A stretch of DNA of 33,994 nucleotides from Ruminococcus flavefaciens (GTDB lineage: Bacteria; Bacillota; Clostridia; Oscillospirales; Ruminococcaceae): positions 1 to 33,994 of the forward strand of contig DFHF01000057.1 of assembly GCA_002371825.1 (NCBI GenBank), in the 5' to 3' direction. Of the stretch, positions 1 to 8,274 are shown in pieces. The notes beneath the pieces were generated by a model, which saw nothing but the letters and a program-made list of their open reading frames with translations, was not told where the DNA came from and ran no database searches. The translations under genes and the position numbers were made by a program. How positions within the stretch are numbered: the first letter of the stretch is position 1; each line of letters begins with the position of its first letter.

Positions 1-597
1 ACCGACACCGGGAACGATGTACTTGTCTTCATTAAGGCCGCTGTCAAGAGAACCTGCATAGATCTCTACGTCAGGATGAGCTTCCTGTATAGCTGCAACA
101 CCCTCAGGTGAACAGATAATACACATGAACTTTATGCTCTTTGCGCCCTTTTCCTTAAGGATGTTGATAGCTGTTACTGCTGAATTACCTGTTGCAAGCA
201 TAGGATCAACAATAATAGCATCTCTCTCTGCAATATCCTCAGGGAGCTTGGAATAATAGTGAACAGACTCCTTTGTATCCGGATCACGGAAAAGTCCGAT
301 ATGTCCTATCTTTGCAGCTGGAACCAGCTTTGTCACACCGTCGACCATACCAAGTCCTGCTCTGAGGATCGGTATGAAAGCAAGCTTTCTGCCGGAGATT
401 ATCTTTGTCTTTGCGACTGCAAGAGGAGTCTCGATCTCTATTTCCTTAAGAGGGAGATCTCTTGTTGCCTCATAACAGATAAACATTGCTATCTCAGATA
501 CCAGTTCTCTGAATTCCTTTGTACCTGTCATTTTATCTCTTAAAAGTGATACCTTGTGCTGAACAAGGGGATGATCGATTATATGTACATTTGCCAT
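1..597 (-). CDS. upp: Uracil phosphoribosyltransferase, 3' end cut by window edge
   Basis: The enzyme makes UMP from uracil and PRPP in cytoplasmic pyrimidine salvage. The reading frame opens at ATG 597 (MANVHIIDHPLVQHK), preceded by a GAAAGGAAG ribosome site, and stays open to base 1, giving 199 codons. The family is usually about 209 residues, so only the last ten or so are missing. Family marks are the RAGLGMVDG stretch and the PRPP loop VDPMLATGNS near residue 130; the C-terminal uracil-binding part begins with YIVPGVG at the edge. It lies 13 bases after rpiB and is the last visible gene of the fhs-tsaE-tsaB-rpiB-upp run, so it is probably co-transcribed. Identification is firm; only the 3' end and any terminator are unseen. 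Confidence 0.96.
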   Translation of the reverse strand, partial: MANVHIIDHPLVQHKVSLLRDKMTGTKEFRELVSEIAMFICYEATRDLPLKEIEIETPLAVAKTKIISGRKLAFIPILRAGLGMVDGVTKLVPAAKIGHIGLFRDPDTKESVHYYSKLPEDIAERDAIIVDPMLATGNSAVTAINILKEKGAKSIKFMCIICSPEGVAAIQEAHPDVEIYAGSLDSGLNEDKYIVPGVG

Positions 598-610
598 AAT
601 ATTCTTCCTT

Positions 611-1048
611 TCAGTTCTTTTTTTCAATTTCAGTTATAAGATCAACACGGCGCTTATGTCTGCCGCCTTCAAAACCTGTGGTGAGGAAAATCTCTGCAAG
701 CTCACAGGCAAGTCCGGGACCTAAAGTCCTTGCACCCATGCACATTACATTTGAATCATTATGCAGCCTTGTGAAGCGAGTAGAAAACGAATCCGAGCAA
801 AGAGCAGCTCTTATTCCGTTTATCTTATTTGCAGCGATAGACATTCCTATACCTGTTCCGCAGATAAGGATGCCCTTTTCAGCTCTGCCGGATGCTACTT
901 CCCCGCAAACCTTCTCCGCCATATCAGGGTAATCACAGGGTTCACCGTCTGTACCCATATCAAGGAATTCAAAGCCCTTTTCAGAAAGCGCTTCTATAAC
1001 TGCCTTTTTAAGTTCCACTCCTGCGTGGTCACATCCTATTGCTATCAT
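611..1048 (-). CDS. rpiB: Ribose-5-phosphate isomerase B
   Basis: RpiB interconverts ribose 5-phosphate and ribulose 5-phosphate in the non-oxidative pentose phosphate pathway; some relatives act on allose or galactose phosphates. The 145-residue length is normal for the family. The start MIAIGCDHAG contains the substrate-binding Asp-His pair. CGTGIGMSIAANK near residues 64-76 holds the catalytic Cys and the phosphate loop, and RLHNDSNVMCMGAR supplies the conserved His and Asn. A GGAG ribosome site precedes ATG 1048. It sits between tsaB (41-base gap) and upp (13-base gap). Its product can feed PRPP synthesis, which fits the neighbouring upp. RpiB rather than a LacA/LacB sugar isomerase is preferred because no lactose or tagatose genes are near. 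Confidence 0.95.
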   Translation of the reverse strand: MIAIGCDHAGVELKKAVIEALSEKGFEFLDMGTDGEPCDYPDMAEKVCGEVASGRAEKGILICGTGIGMSIAANKINGIRAALCSDSFSTRFTRLHNDSNVMCMGARTLGPGLACELAEIFLTTGFEGGRHKRRVDLITEIEKKN

Positions 1049-1089
1049 TTAAACAACTCCAATCTGTTTATTAAGCCAATATAGATATT

Positions 1090-1785
1090 TTATTTCTGTC
1101 TGTCCTCAAGGTCTTTTTCAGCCTTTACCTTCTGAAGGTAGGAGACTTCAAGCTCCTCAGGAGCAATATGCGGTTTTGATGCTCCTGCGAGGCATACACC
1201 GGCAGCATTCTGAAGCCGGCTCTGCGGTGGAGATATTATGAACATAGGCGAATTGTATTCGGTAAAGAACTCAGCCGCCCCGTCTCCGCAAAGCATAGTC
1301 TCCTTGCCGGCAAAAGCAAGCTCCTGAGCAAGCTCATCACGGGATATGAGCCTTTCCTCACATATCTGTTCGATGCTGAAGCCGTCGCTCTTATAAATAC
1401 AATTATAAACTATATCTCCTCTTGCCTTCATTATTGAGCAGATAATGCCTTTATATGCTATATTATTGCAGGCAAGTCCTTCAAGGGCAGAAACTCCGCA
1501 GCATTTGATATCAAGGCCGAAGCTAAGAGCTTTGACTGCAGCCACACCTATCCTGAGTCCTGTATAAGACCCCGGTCCTGCTGCAACAGCGACAGCACCG
1601 ATATCTGTAAGCTTCTTCCCGGACTGGGAGATAATATCCTTTACTATAGGCATGATGACCTGCGAATGAGTTTTCTGTGTGTACAGAGTATTCTGTGCAA
1701 GAAACAATTCCTGCTCAGTATCGAATAATGCTGCTGAAGCAGTCTTTCCTGAGGTATCAATCCCAAGAATCAGCAAATCTGCCAC
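1090..1785 (-). CDS. tsaB: tRNA t6A37 biosynthesis protein TsaB
   Basis: TsaB is the scaffold partner of TsaD and TsaE in making N6-threonylcarbamoyladenosine at position 37 of ANN-decoding tRNAs. The 231-residue protein shows the ASKHA-type opening LILGIDTSGKTASAALF and the hallmark VAAGPGSYTGLRIG near residues 68-81. The frame begins with GTG at 1785, inside the end of tsaE (29-base overlap). A GAGG lies only about three bases upstream of the GTG, so TTG three codons later is an alternative start. The overlap implies translational coupling with TsaE, its direct partner. No canonical tsaD is in this window; the TsaD-like gene at 19.3-20.2 kb is a divergent paralogue. Confidence 0.94.
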   Translation of the reverse strand: MADLLILGIDTSGKTASAALFDTEQELFLAQNTLYTQKTHSQVIMPIVKDIISQSGKKLTDIGAVAVAAGPGSYTGLRIGVAAVKALSFGLDIKCCGVSALEGLACNNIAYKGIICSIMKARGDIVYNCIYKSDGFSIEQICEERLISRDELAQELAFAGKETMLCGDGAAEFFTEYNSPMFIISPPQSRLQNAAGVCLAGASKPHIAPEELEVSYLQKVKAEKDLEDRQK

Positions 1786-2200
1786 CGTCCTCTATAATGA
1801 TCTCACGCTCCGATTCACTGAGCGTATTCAGTGTGATATAAATGGTGTTTTTCGGGAGAAATTCATCAATATTCTCCGACCACTCCACCGCAGCAACGTT
1901 TTCCTCAAACGGATAATCGTAAAAGCCGGTAGATTCAAGATCATCTCCGTTTTCGATACGATACATATCAAAATGATAGAGATTAATATCACTGCCACGG
2001 TATTCATTTACAAGGGCAAACGTGGGAGAGGTAACGTTATCTCCCAGACCAAGGCCTATGGCAATACCTCTTGTGAATGTAGTCTTCCCTGCACCGAGGC
2101 CGCCTTTATAAGCGATCATATCTCCGGCTTTGAGAAGTCTGCCAAGCTTTTCGGCAGTATTTATAGTCTCCTCAGGAGAATGTGTTATAACCCTTATCAT
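1757..2200 (-). CDS. tsaE: tRNA t6A37 biosynthesis ATPase TsaE
   Basis: TsaE is the small P-loop ATPase that drives turnover of the TsaB-TsaD complex in t6A formation. The 147-residue length is typical. The Walker A loop GGLGAGKTT lies at residues 33-41, followed by TSPTFALVNEY, the switch region characteristic of the family, and by YHFDMYRIE and AAVEWSEN. It starts one base after the stop of fhs and overlaps the start of tsaB by 29 bases, so it is surely in the same transcript. Nothing looks degraded. Identification is firm. Confidence 0.95.
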   Translation of the reverse strand: MIRVITHSPEETINTAEKLGRLLKAGDMIAYKGGLGAGKTTFTRGIAIGLGLGDNVTSPTFALVNEYRGSDINLYHFDMYRIENGDDLESTGFYDYPFEENVAAVEWSENIDEFLPKNTIYITLNTLSESEREIIIEDGGRFADSWD

Positions 2201-2201
2201 A

Positions 2202-3881
2202 TCAGAAAAGTCCTGTTATATTGCCGTTGTTATCGCAATCGATATTGAATGCAGCAGGGCTCTTCGGAAGTCCGGGCATTGTAAGGATATCGCCTGTATA
2301 TATGACAACAAATCCTGCACCGGCAGAAAGCTTTGCATCACGGACTGTAATATTGAAATTCTTAGGCTTGCCAAGAAGTGCCGGATTGTCAGAAAGTGAA
2401 TACTGTGTCTTTGCTACGCATACAGGGAGATCACGGAAGCCGATAGCTTCTATCTCCTTTATAGCCTTCTCTGCCTGAGCTGTAAATGTAACTCCATCTG
2501 CACGATAGATCTCTTTGGCGATAGTCTCTACCTTGTCCTTTATAGAGAGCTCTGTGCTGTAGAGAGGCTTGAACTCTGAGCCGTTATCTGCACATAATTT
2601 AATTGTCTCGCAAACCTTTTCTGCAAGGTCGATTCCGCCTTCGCCGCCCTTTGCAAATACCTCACACATGGATACTTCAACACCCATGTCTGCACAGAAA
2701 TCCTGAACGAACTTTATTTCCTGCTCTGTATCGGATGCAAATCTGTTAACTGCAACAACGACCGGAACATGGTACTTATGCATATTCTCTATATGAGTCT
2801 GGAGATTTACGATACCCTTTTCAAGAGCCCACATATTCTCCTTGGCAAGATCGTTCTTCTGAACTCCGCCGTTATATTTAAGAGCCTTGATCGTTGCAAC
2901 AAGTACTACGCAGGCAGGTGTGAGACCACCGTAGCGGCACTTGATATCAAAGAACTTCTCAGCACCGAGGTCAGAACCGAAGCCTGCCTCTGTAATACAG
3001 TAATCTCCAAGCTTAAGAGCAAGCTTTGTTGCTCTGATGGAGTTGCAGCCGTGAGCAATATTAGCAAAAGGGCCGCCGTGGATAAATGCAGGATTATTCT
3101 CAAGTGTCTGTACGAGGTTAGGCTTGAGAGCGTCCTTGAGCAGAGCAGTCATTGCTCCGCAGGCCCCAAGCTGACGTGCAAATACAGGCTCACCGGAGTA
3201 ATTGTATGCTACAAGTATATTTCCGATACGCTCCTTTAAGTCTGCGATATCTGTTGCAAGACAAAGTATAGCCATTATCTCTGAGGCAACAGTGATATTG
3301 AAACCGTCTTCTCTGGGAACTCCATTGGCCTTGCCGCCCATACCGATAACAATATTTCTGAGGGCTCTGTCATTCATATCGAGGCATCTCTTGAACATAA
3401 CTCTTCTGGGGTCGATGCCAAGCTCATTTCCCTGCTGGAGGTGGTTATCAAGCATTGCACAGAGGAGATTGTTTGCAGCGGTGATAGCGTGCATATCTCC
3501 TGTAAAGTGCAGGTTTATATCCTCCATGGGGACAACCTGTGCATATCCGCCGCCGGCTGCACCGCCCTTCATTCCGAAAACAGGGCCAAGTGAAGGCTCA
3601 CGGAGTGCAAGTACTGCATTTTTTCCTATACGTCCCATTGCCTCGGCAAGTCCGACGCTGACTGTAGTCTTTCCCTCACCGGCAGGTGTAGGATTGATAG
3701 CTGTAACAAGTATCAGCTTTCCGTCATCACGAAAAGCCAGCTTTGAATAGAGATTTTCAGAAAGCTTAGCCTTATAGTGTCCGTATGGTTCAAGGTCATC
3801 TTCTTCGATTCCCAGTCCTGCAGCGATCTCATTGATCTTCTTCATCTTCGCATTCTGGGCGATTTCTATATCAGTTAACAT
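2202..3881 (-). CDS. fhs: Formate--tetrahydrofolate ligase
   Basis: This enzyme joins formate to tetrahydrofolate with ATP, giving 10-formyl-THF for purine and fMet synthesis and, in acetogens, for the methyl branch of the Wood-Ljungdahl pathway. I choose ATG 3881 (MLTDIEIAQNAKMKK), 22 codons inside the longest frame, because GGAGGT stands at a suitable distance and because the promoter lies within the extra upstream codons. The result is 559 residues, normal for the family. Marks include the P-loop TPAGEGKTT at 65-73, EPSLGPVFGMKGGAAGGGYAQV cut by family-conserved glycines, and EAGFGSDLGAEKF. It is the first gene of the operon with tsaE, tsaB, rpiB and upp. The leader is only about 28 bases, leaving no room for a THF riboswitch. 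Confidence 0.97.
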   Translation of the reverse strand: MLTDIEIAQNAKMKKINEIAAGLGIEEDDLEPYGHYKAKLSENLYSKLAFRDDGKLILVTAINPTPAGEGKTTVSVGLAEAMGRIGKNAVLALREPSLGPVFGMKGGAAGGGYAQVVPMEDINLHFTGDMHAITAANNLLCAMLDNHLQQGNELGIDPRRVMFKRCLDMNDRALRNIVIGMGGKANGVPREDGFNITVASEIMAILCLATDIADLKERIGNILVAYNYSGEPVFARQLGACGAMTALLKDALKPNLVQTLENNPAFIHGGPFANIAHGCNSIRATKLALKLGDYCITEAGFGSDLGAEKFFDIKCRYGGLTPACVVLVATIKALKYNGGVQKNDLAKENMWALEKGIVNLQTHIENMHKYHVPVVVAVNRFASDTEQEIKFVQDFCADMGVEVSMCEVFAKGGEGGIDLAEKVCETIKLCADNGSEFKPLYSTELSIKDKVETIAKEIYRADGVTFTAQAEKAIKEIEAIGFRDLPVCVAKTQYSLSDNPALLGKPKNFNITVRDAKLSAGAGFVVIYTGDILTMPGLPKSPAAFNIDCDNNGNITGLF

Positions 3882-3915
3882 AAAACAGATACCTCCGTTC
3901 AAAAGTCTATATTTA

Positions 3916-3944
3916 ATTATATCACTATTCTCTGAAAAAAGCAA
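3916..3944 (-). promoter_or_regulatory. Housekeeping promoter of the fhs operon
   Basis: On the minus strand, TTGCTT (3939-3944) and TATAAT (3916-3921) are separated by exactly 17 bases. Transcription would start near 3909, about 28 bases before the chosen fhs start. It stands back to back with the plus-strand promoter at 3993-4021. Confidence 0.8.
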
Positions 3945-3992
3945 GACTATTTAAACCCTCATCATAAAAATATAGTTGTAATAATATATTAA

Positions 3993-4021
3993 TTGACATG
4001 ATTCGTCAGATGTGATAAAAT
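3993..4021 (+). promoter_or_regulatory. Promoter of the lipoprotein-radA pair
   Basis: TTGACA (3993-3998) is followed after 17 bases by TAAAAT (4016-4021), with TGTG just upstream of the -10 box. The predicted start is near 4028, and the AGGAGG of the lipoprotein gene follows at 4042-4047. This is a near-consensus sigma-A promoter, divergent from the fhs promoter. Confidence 0.78.
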
Positions 4022-4054
4022 AATTATGAATAAAACTTGTCAGGAGGATCATCA

Positions 4055-5110
4055 TTGAAAAAGAACAGAATACTCCATATATCATCAGCTGCAGCCGCTT
4101 TGTTAATTCTCGCAGGCTGTTCTTCAAACAGCAGCAGTTCATCTGAAGCAGATGCTCCGGTAGAAAGAACATCTCCGAAAAGTATCTCCTTCGCATGGCA
4201 GGATGCTTATAAATCACTGCTGGAAAGCTTCAAGACTTCTTCAGACTTTGCTAAGGATTCACGTTTTGACCTTAGAGATATAGATAAAAACGGAACTCCT
4301 GAGCTTATCATCTCACCTCTTTCCTCCCCGGCTGCTGCCTGCCAGCTCTATACCTTTGAAGACGGCAATATCATCGACCTGGGTGATAACGGCGGATATG
4401 GATGCTTTGAATTCTATCCGTCCAACGAATACATAAGCAATGAACACAGTGGTCAGGGCTTTCTTATCGGTGAATTCCGCCGGCTGGTCGACGGCGAATT
4501 AAAAACAGAACTCAGCTACTACAATAATGCCGATTCCGCCTCCTCCGGAGCTGTTATAACCTATGAGATCAACAAGGAAGAGGTAAGCCTAAAGACTTAT
4601 GAGGAATCACTGGAGATCTTCAAAAGTACTCCTTCTATGCTGATAGGAAGAAAATTTACTTTTGGTGATGCCTCCATAGAAAACGCTGTCTATTGCTCGG
4701 AGAGCTGGGGCGCTGTTCTTACTGAAAATGAGAAGATGCTGTACAAAAACAAGCTCAACGAACTCATGGAGCAGTATGATGAATATGCTGCATTTGAGCT
4801 CTGTGACCTTGACAAGGATGATGTGCCTGAGCTTATTTTCTCAGAGGGAATTGCTCCGGAATCTTCCTGCCGTATCTTCATTATCAAAAACGGCGAGATG
4901 ACTGAACTCGAAGGCAGATATGGCGCCAACGGCCGCATAGGTCTTGATGCTGAAAAGGACGTTTTCTTCTCAATGGATTCTCCAAATGGAAATCAGTGCT
5001 GGAATCTTACCAATCAGTCCCTTGATAATTACGAAAAATCCGACAGCATAATCGAGCTCGGAAGGAAAAATCTCCTTACTTCATACTCGATATCAGCGGT
5101 TCTTCAGTGA
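4055..5110 (+). CDS. Secreted lipoprotein with two Asp-rich (DxDxxGxPEL) repeats, function unknown
   Basis: I place the start at TTG 4055, seven bases after AGGAGG; the frame extends upstream to 4037 but would then include the ribosome site. The 351-residue product has a basic N-terminus, a hydrophobic stretch and the lipobox LAGC with Cys22, then a Ser-rich linker, so it should be anchored outside the membrane. Two similar halves each carry a short acidic motif: DIDKNGTPELI at 75-85 and DLDKDDVPELI at 250-260. These resemble the calcium-binding loops of VCBS/FG-GAP-like repeats and are each followed by a beta-rich stretch. I do not recognise a catalytic domain. It lies 12 bases before radA with no terminator between, so the pair is probably co-transcribed, though no functional link is evident. 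Confidence 0.8.
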   Translation: MKKNRILHISSAAAALLILAGCSSNSSSSSEADAPVERTSPKSISFAWQDAYKSLLESFKTSSDFAKDSRFDLRDIDKNGTPELIISPLSSPAAACQLYTFEDGNIIDLGDNGGYGCFEFYPSNEYISNEHSGQGFLIGEFRRLVDGELKTELSYYNNADSASSGAVITYEINKEEVSLKTYEESLEIFKSTPSMLIGRKFTFGDASIENAVYCSESWGAVLTENEKMLYKNKLNELMEQYDEYAAFELCDLDKDDVPELIFSEGIAPESSCRIFIIKNGEMTELEGRYGANGRIGLDAEKDVFFSMDSPNGNQCWNLTNQSLDNYEKSDSIIELGRKNLLTSYSISAVLQ

Positions 5111-5122
5111 TCCGGCGGCATT

Positions 5123-6493
5123 ATGGCTAAATCAAGATATATCTATACCTGTAATCAGTGCGGGTATGAGAGCTCAAAATGGAACGGAAAATGCCCTTCA
5201 TGCGGCGCTTGGAACAGCTTTGAAGAAGAGGAGGCCTCCCCTGCTGCCTCAGCAGGACGTTCATCCTCTCAGTCAGCCCACGATCTTTCAGATAATATTC
5301 TTGAGCTGGAGGACATCGGTGTTGACAGTGATGTAAGATATGATACAGGCATCGGTGAACTAAACCGTGTTCTGGGCGGAGGTCTCGTCAAGGGTTCGCT
5401 TGTCCTTCTCGGCGGTGAACCCGGCATCGGAAAGTCCACCATTCTTTTGCAGATATGCCAGTTCCTTGGAGAGGAACATTCAATACTCTATGTTTCAGGA
5501 GAGGAATCTGCCCGCCAGATAAAGCTCCGTGCTCAGCGTCTTGGAGTGGATACCGAAAACCTTTATCTGCTTACATCAACTGATGCTGAATCTATTGCGG
5601 AAACGATAGCTTCAAGCTCTCCGGATATAGCGATCATAGACTCTATCCAGACCATGAGCATAAGCCGTATCACTTCAAGTCCCGGAAGCATAACTCAGGT
5701 CAGAGAATGTACTAACCTTTTTATGCATACCGCAAAAAATCAGGAGATTCCCATCATTATCGTCGGTCATGTTAATAAGGACGGTGCTATTGCCGGCCCG
5801 AAGGTCATGGAACATATCGTTGATGCTGTACTTTACTTTGAGGGAGAGCGTCATCAGAGCTACCGGCTTCTGAGAGCAGTGAAAAACCGTTTCGGCTCCA
5901 CAAATGAGATCGGTGTTTTTGAGATGCGTGACAAAGGACTGCACGAAGTGGAGAATCCCTCTCAGATGCTTCTTGCAGGAAGACCTCATAACGTCTCCGG
6001 CACCTGTGTAGCCTGTGTTATGGAGGGCACAAGACCTATTCTTGCTGAAGTACAGGCACTGGCTGCAAAAACCAGCTATGCCGCTCCCAGAAGAATGGCC
6101 ACAGGCTTCGACTTCAACAGACTTAATATCATAATTGCCGTTCTTGAAAAAAGACTGGGGATATTCCTTGGCTCACTTGATGTTTATTTGAATATTGTCG
6201 GCGGTTTCAGGCTTGATGAGCCGGCAGGAGACCTACCCGTGGCAATTGCACTGTATTCGGCTGTTATGGACAGAACTGTGGATGAACAGCTTATCGCATT
6301 TGGCGAGATAGGCCTCGGCGGAGAGATCAGATCAGTCTCACATATCACTCAGCGTATAAGGGAAGCAGAGAGAATGGGATTCACAACCTGTATCGTCCCA
6401 AAGCAGTCAATGTCAGCCGTTGATCCAAAAGATTATTCCATAAATATAATACCGGCCTCGTCACTGAAACAGGCTTTTGGCATTATAAAATGA
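5123..6493 (+). CDS. radA: DNA repair protein RadA
   Basis: RadA is a RecA-related, DnaB-like hexameric helicase that promotes branch migration during recombination. At 456 residues it has all three parts of the family: a C4 zinc finger (Cys10, 13, 24, 27), a RecA-type ATPase with Walker A GGEPGIGKST at 97-106, the RadA-specific KNRFG motif in the middle (KNRFGSTNEIGVFEM), and a C-terminal Lon-like domain (GGFRLDEPAGDLPVAIAL). The ATG at 5123 is the only start that keeps the zinc finger; its ribosome site is weak (CGGCGG), perhaps because translation is coupled to the gene 12 bases upstream. A strong terminator follows at 6573. Confidence 0.97.
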   Translation: MAKSRYIYTCNQCGYESSKWNGKCPSCGAWNSFEEEEASPAASAGRSSSQSAHDLSDNILELEDIGVDSDVRYDTGIGELNRVLGGGLVKGSLVLLGGEPGIGKSTILLQICQFLGEEHSILYVSGEESARQIKLRAQRLGVDTENLYLLTSTDAESIAETIASSSPDIAIIDSIQTMSISRITSSPGSITQVRECTNLFMHTAKNQEIPIIIVGHVNKDGAIAGPKVMEHIVDAVLYFEGERHQSYRLLRAVKNRFGSTNEIGVFEMRDKGLHEVENPSQMLLAGRPHNVSGTCVACVMEGTRPILAEVQALAAKTSYAAPRRMATGFDFNRLNIIIAVLEKRLGIFLGSLDVYLNIVGGFRLDEPAGDLPVAIALYSAVMDRTVDEQLIAFGEIGLGGEIRSVSHITQRIREAERMGFTTCIVPKQSMSAVDPKDYSINIIPASSLKQAFGIIK

Positions 6494-6572
6494 ATATGAA
6501 TGCTTCAAGCTGCTTCACTTAGCATGATGCTTTTACAGTCAAGCCTGAAGCAACTTCAATAGCGTATTATTA

Positions 6573-6601
6573 ACGGACCATATATCATGGTCCGTTTTTT
6601 T
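6573..6601 (+). terminator. Rho-independent terminator of radA
   Basis: ACGGACCAT (6573-6581) pairs perfectly with ATGGTCCGT (6587-6595) around a five-base loop and runs straight into seven Ts. The stop codon and last codons of the convergent penicillin-binding protein gene lie inside this hairpin. Confidence 0.9.
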
Positions 6602-8225
6602 CTGAAACTGTTGCATTTTCATCTGTTTTTCTTTCAAGCAGAGATATTTTCTCGGCTATCTCACGAAACAAAGGCGCAGCTGCATCGTTACCATATCCTC
6701 CGTCCTCTATCAGTACAGTAAGGGCATACTTAGGTGAATCTGCCGGAAAGAAGCCTGTTATCCAGCCGTGACAGTACTCATTTCCTTCATCGTCATATCT
6801 CCCTGTCTGAGCTGTTGATGTCTTTGCTGCAATCTTCACTATCGGAGAATAAGCATTTGCGTTTTCATTGTCCCTTATCGCCGCTGTCATCATTCTTCTC
6901 AGACCGGCTGATGTGTCACTGCTTATTACTGCAGATAATTGAGGAGGCTTTTCATTCGCTGTATTTTTACCGTCAACAGTTATCCCCTTTATCAGTCTTA
7001 ATACAGGGACCTGCCCGCCGTTTGCTATAGCACAGGTCATCTGATTCACCTGTAAGGGAGTCGCTGAAAGCTTTCCCTGACCGAATGAAAAATTCGCAAG
7101 CTCCGCCGGAATATCAAGATCATTAAGCGAAGGCAATACTCCGGAGGAACCGACTATCCCCGCACATAAAGGTGTTTCCCGTCCGAAACTAAGATCATGG
7201 GCGAGCCTTCGGAAGCTGCCTTTATCAAGTCTTCTGCTGAGGGCAATAAAGTAAGTGTTGCAGGAATCTGTCAGCGCCTTTGTCAGATTTTCTTTTCCAT
7301 GTCCATCGTATTTATGGCAGTTGAATCGCTGCCCCTTTATACCAATGCTCCCGGAGCACTCATAGATATATCCTTTTTTCCCTTCATTAATAGCCTCACA
7401 GGCTGTGACAAGCTTAAAAACCGACCCTACACTGTAGGAGTAAAGTGCCCGGTTTATGAGCGGACTTTCAGGATCAGCTATAGCCTCTTCTATCCTGTCA
7501 GGAGAATATTCCGGGAAACTTACCAAAGAGAGAATATCTCCGCTGTACACATCAGAGAGAACTATCGCACCTTTAGCTGGATCTTTCACTGCATTTTCGC
7601 ATATTTTCTGATGATCCCTGTCAATTGTCGTTACTACTCCGCCAACATTACAACTGCTTTCCCTGACCTTCTTACCGTCACCTATCAGAACTCTTCCAAA
7701 GCCGTCGCAGGTATAAGTGACTGAGTTTTCTCCGCTTTCATTTCTCAGTATCTTATCATAGGCATATTCTATTCCGGATGCTCCCTTTCCTTCGGAAAGA
7801 TAGCCAATAATATGCTGTGCAGTGTTGTCTTCACTATATCTTTCAGGTATCTCAAAAACGGTAATTCCCTCAGATGAAGGCATCTCCTTCCTGCACTTTA
7901 TCACATACGGAACAGTACTGCTTCTGTGTTTTTCCAGTTCCTTTTCATCGTAAGCATATTCTTCAACAGCTTTCATATCAGCAGCATACGGTACTATAAC
8001 TGCATAATACTCACTGTTCTCATTTACAAGCGGCCGCATTTTGCGGTCATATATAGTCCCCTGACTTTCTCCTGCTCTTATTGTAAGCTCTGAATACTCA
8101 TCAGCAGCCTTGATATGCGTGTTATCCATTGACAGTATGAAATAATCAGAAGCAATTACAGTAAAGATCAGGAAAAAAACTGCGGTAAGTATGATTATCC
8201 CGCTTTCTCCTCTTTTTCTTATCAA
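6585..8225 (-). CDS. Class B penicillin-binding protein (peptidoglycan D,D-transpeptidase)
   Basis: This membrane-anchored transpeptidase cross-links peptidoglycan on the outer face of the cell membrane. The start is TTG 8225 with GAGGTGAT upstream; it is needed to keep the single transmembrane helix (residues 9-31). A dimerisation region follows (GTIYDRKMRPL near 56-66), then the transpeptidase domain with SVFK (nucleophile Ser268, Lys271), SCN (321-323) and KTS (468-470), the last replacing the usual KTG. At 546 residues it is short for FtsI or SpoVD and has no PASTA repeats, so it resembles the PbpA group; a role in elongation, division or sporulation cannot be told apart. It follows dtd across a terminator-like hairpin that also holds its ribosome site, and it ends inside the convergent radA terminator. 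Confidence 0.92.
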   Translation of the reverse strand: MIRKRGESGIIILTAVFFLIFTVIASDYFILSMDNTHIKAADEYSELTIRAGESQGTIYDRKMRPLVNENSEYYAVIVPYAADMKAVEEYAYDEKELEKHRSSTVPYVIKCRKEMPSSEGITVFEIPERYSEDNTAQHIIGYLSEGKGASGIEYAYDKILRNESGENSVTYTCDGFGRVLIGDGKKVRESSCNVGGVVTTIDRDHQKICENAVKDPAKGAIVLSDVYSGDILSLVSFPEYSPDRIEEAIADPESPLINRALYSYSVGSVFKLVTACEAINEGKKGYIYECSGSIGIKGQRFNCHKYDGHGKENLTKALTDSCNTYFIALSRRLDKGSFRRLAHDLSFGRETPLCAGIVGSSGVLPSLNDLDIPAELANFSFGQGKLSATPLQVNQMTCAIANGGQVPVLRLIKGITVDGKNTANEKPPQLSAVISSDTSAGLRRMMTAAIRDNENANAYSPIVKIAAKTSTAQTGRYDDEGNEYCHGWITGFFPADSPKYALTVLIEDGGYGNDAAAPLFREIAEKISLLERKTDENATVSEKNGP

Positions 8226-8268
8226 AAAAGATCACCTCACTGATATTATTGACCAGTGGGGTGATCTT
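8222..8268 (-). terminator. Terminator-like hairpin after dtd that contains the PBP ribosome site
   Basis: Read on the minus strand, a 15-base arm (8268-8254) pairs with a 15-base arm (8242-8228) with one C-A mismatch, and the second arm runs into six Ts (8229-8224). The second arm contains GAGGTGAT, the ribosome site of the penicillin-binding protein, and the T run ends in its TTG start. It would end dtd transcripts or, where read through, hide the ribosome site. Confidence 0.78.
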
Positions 8269-8274
8269 ATGCTT

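Noticed and set aside
3882..3944. Longer start for fhs and a possible THF riboswitch in its leader
   Set aside because: The extra codons cover the promoter itself, and only about 28 bases remain between the predicted transcription start and the ATG, too short for a riboswitch.
6494..6572. Second hairpin between radA and the strong terminator (GCTTCAAGC...GCCTGAAGC)
   Set aside because: Pairing is short and interrupted, with several alternative registers; the perfect stem at 6573 explains termination.
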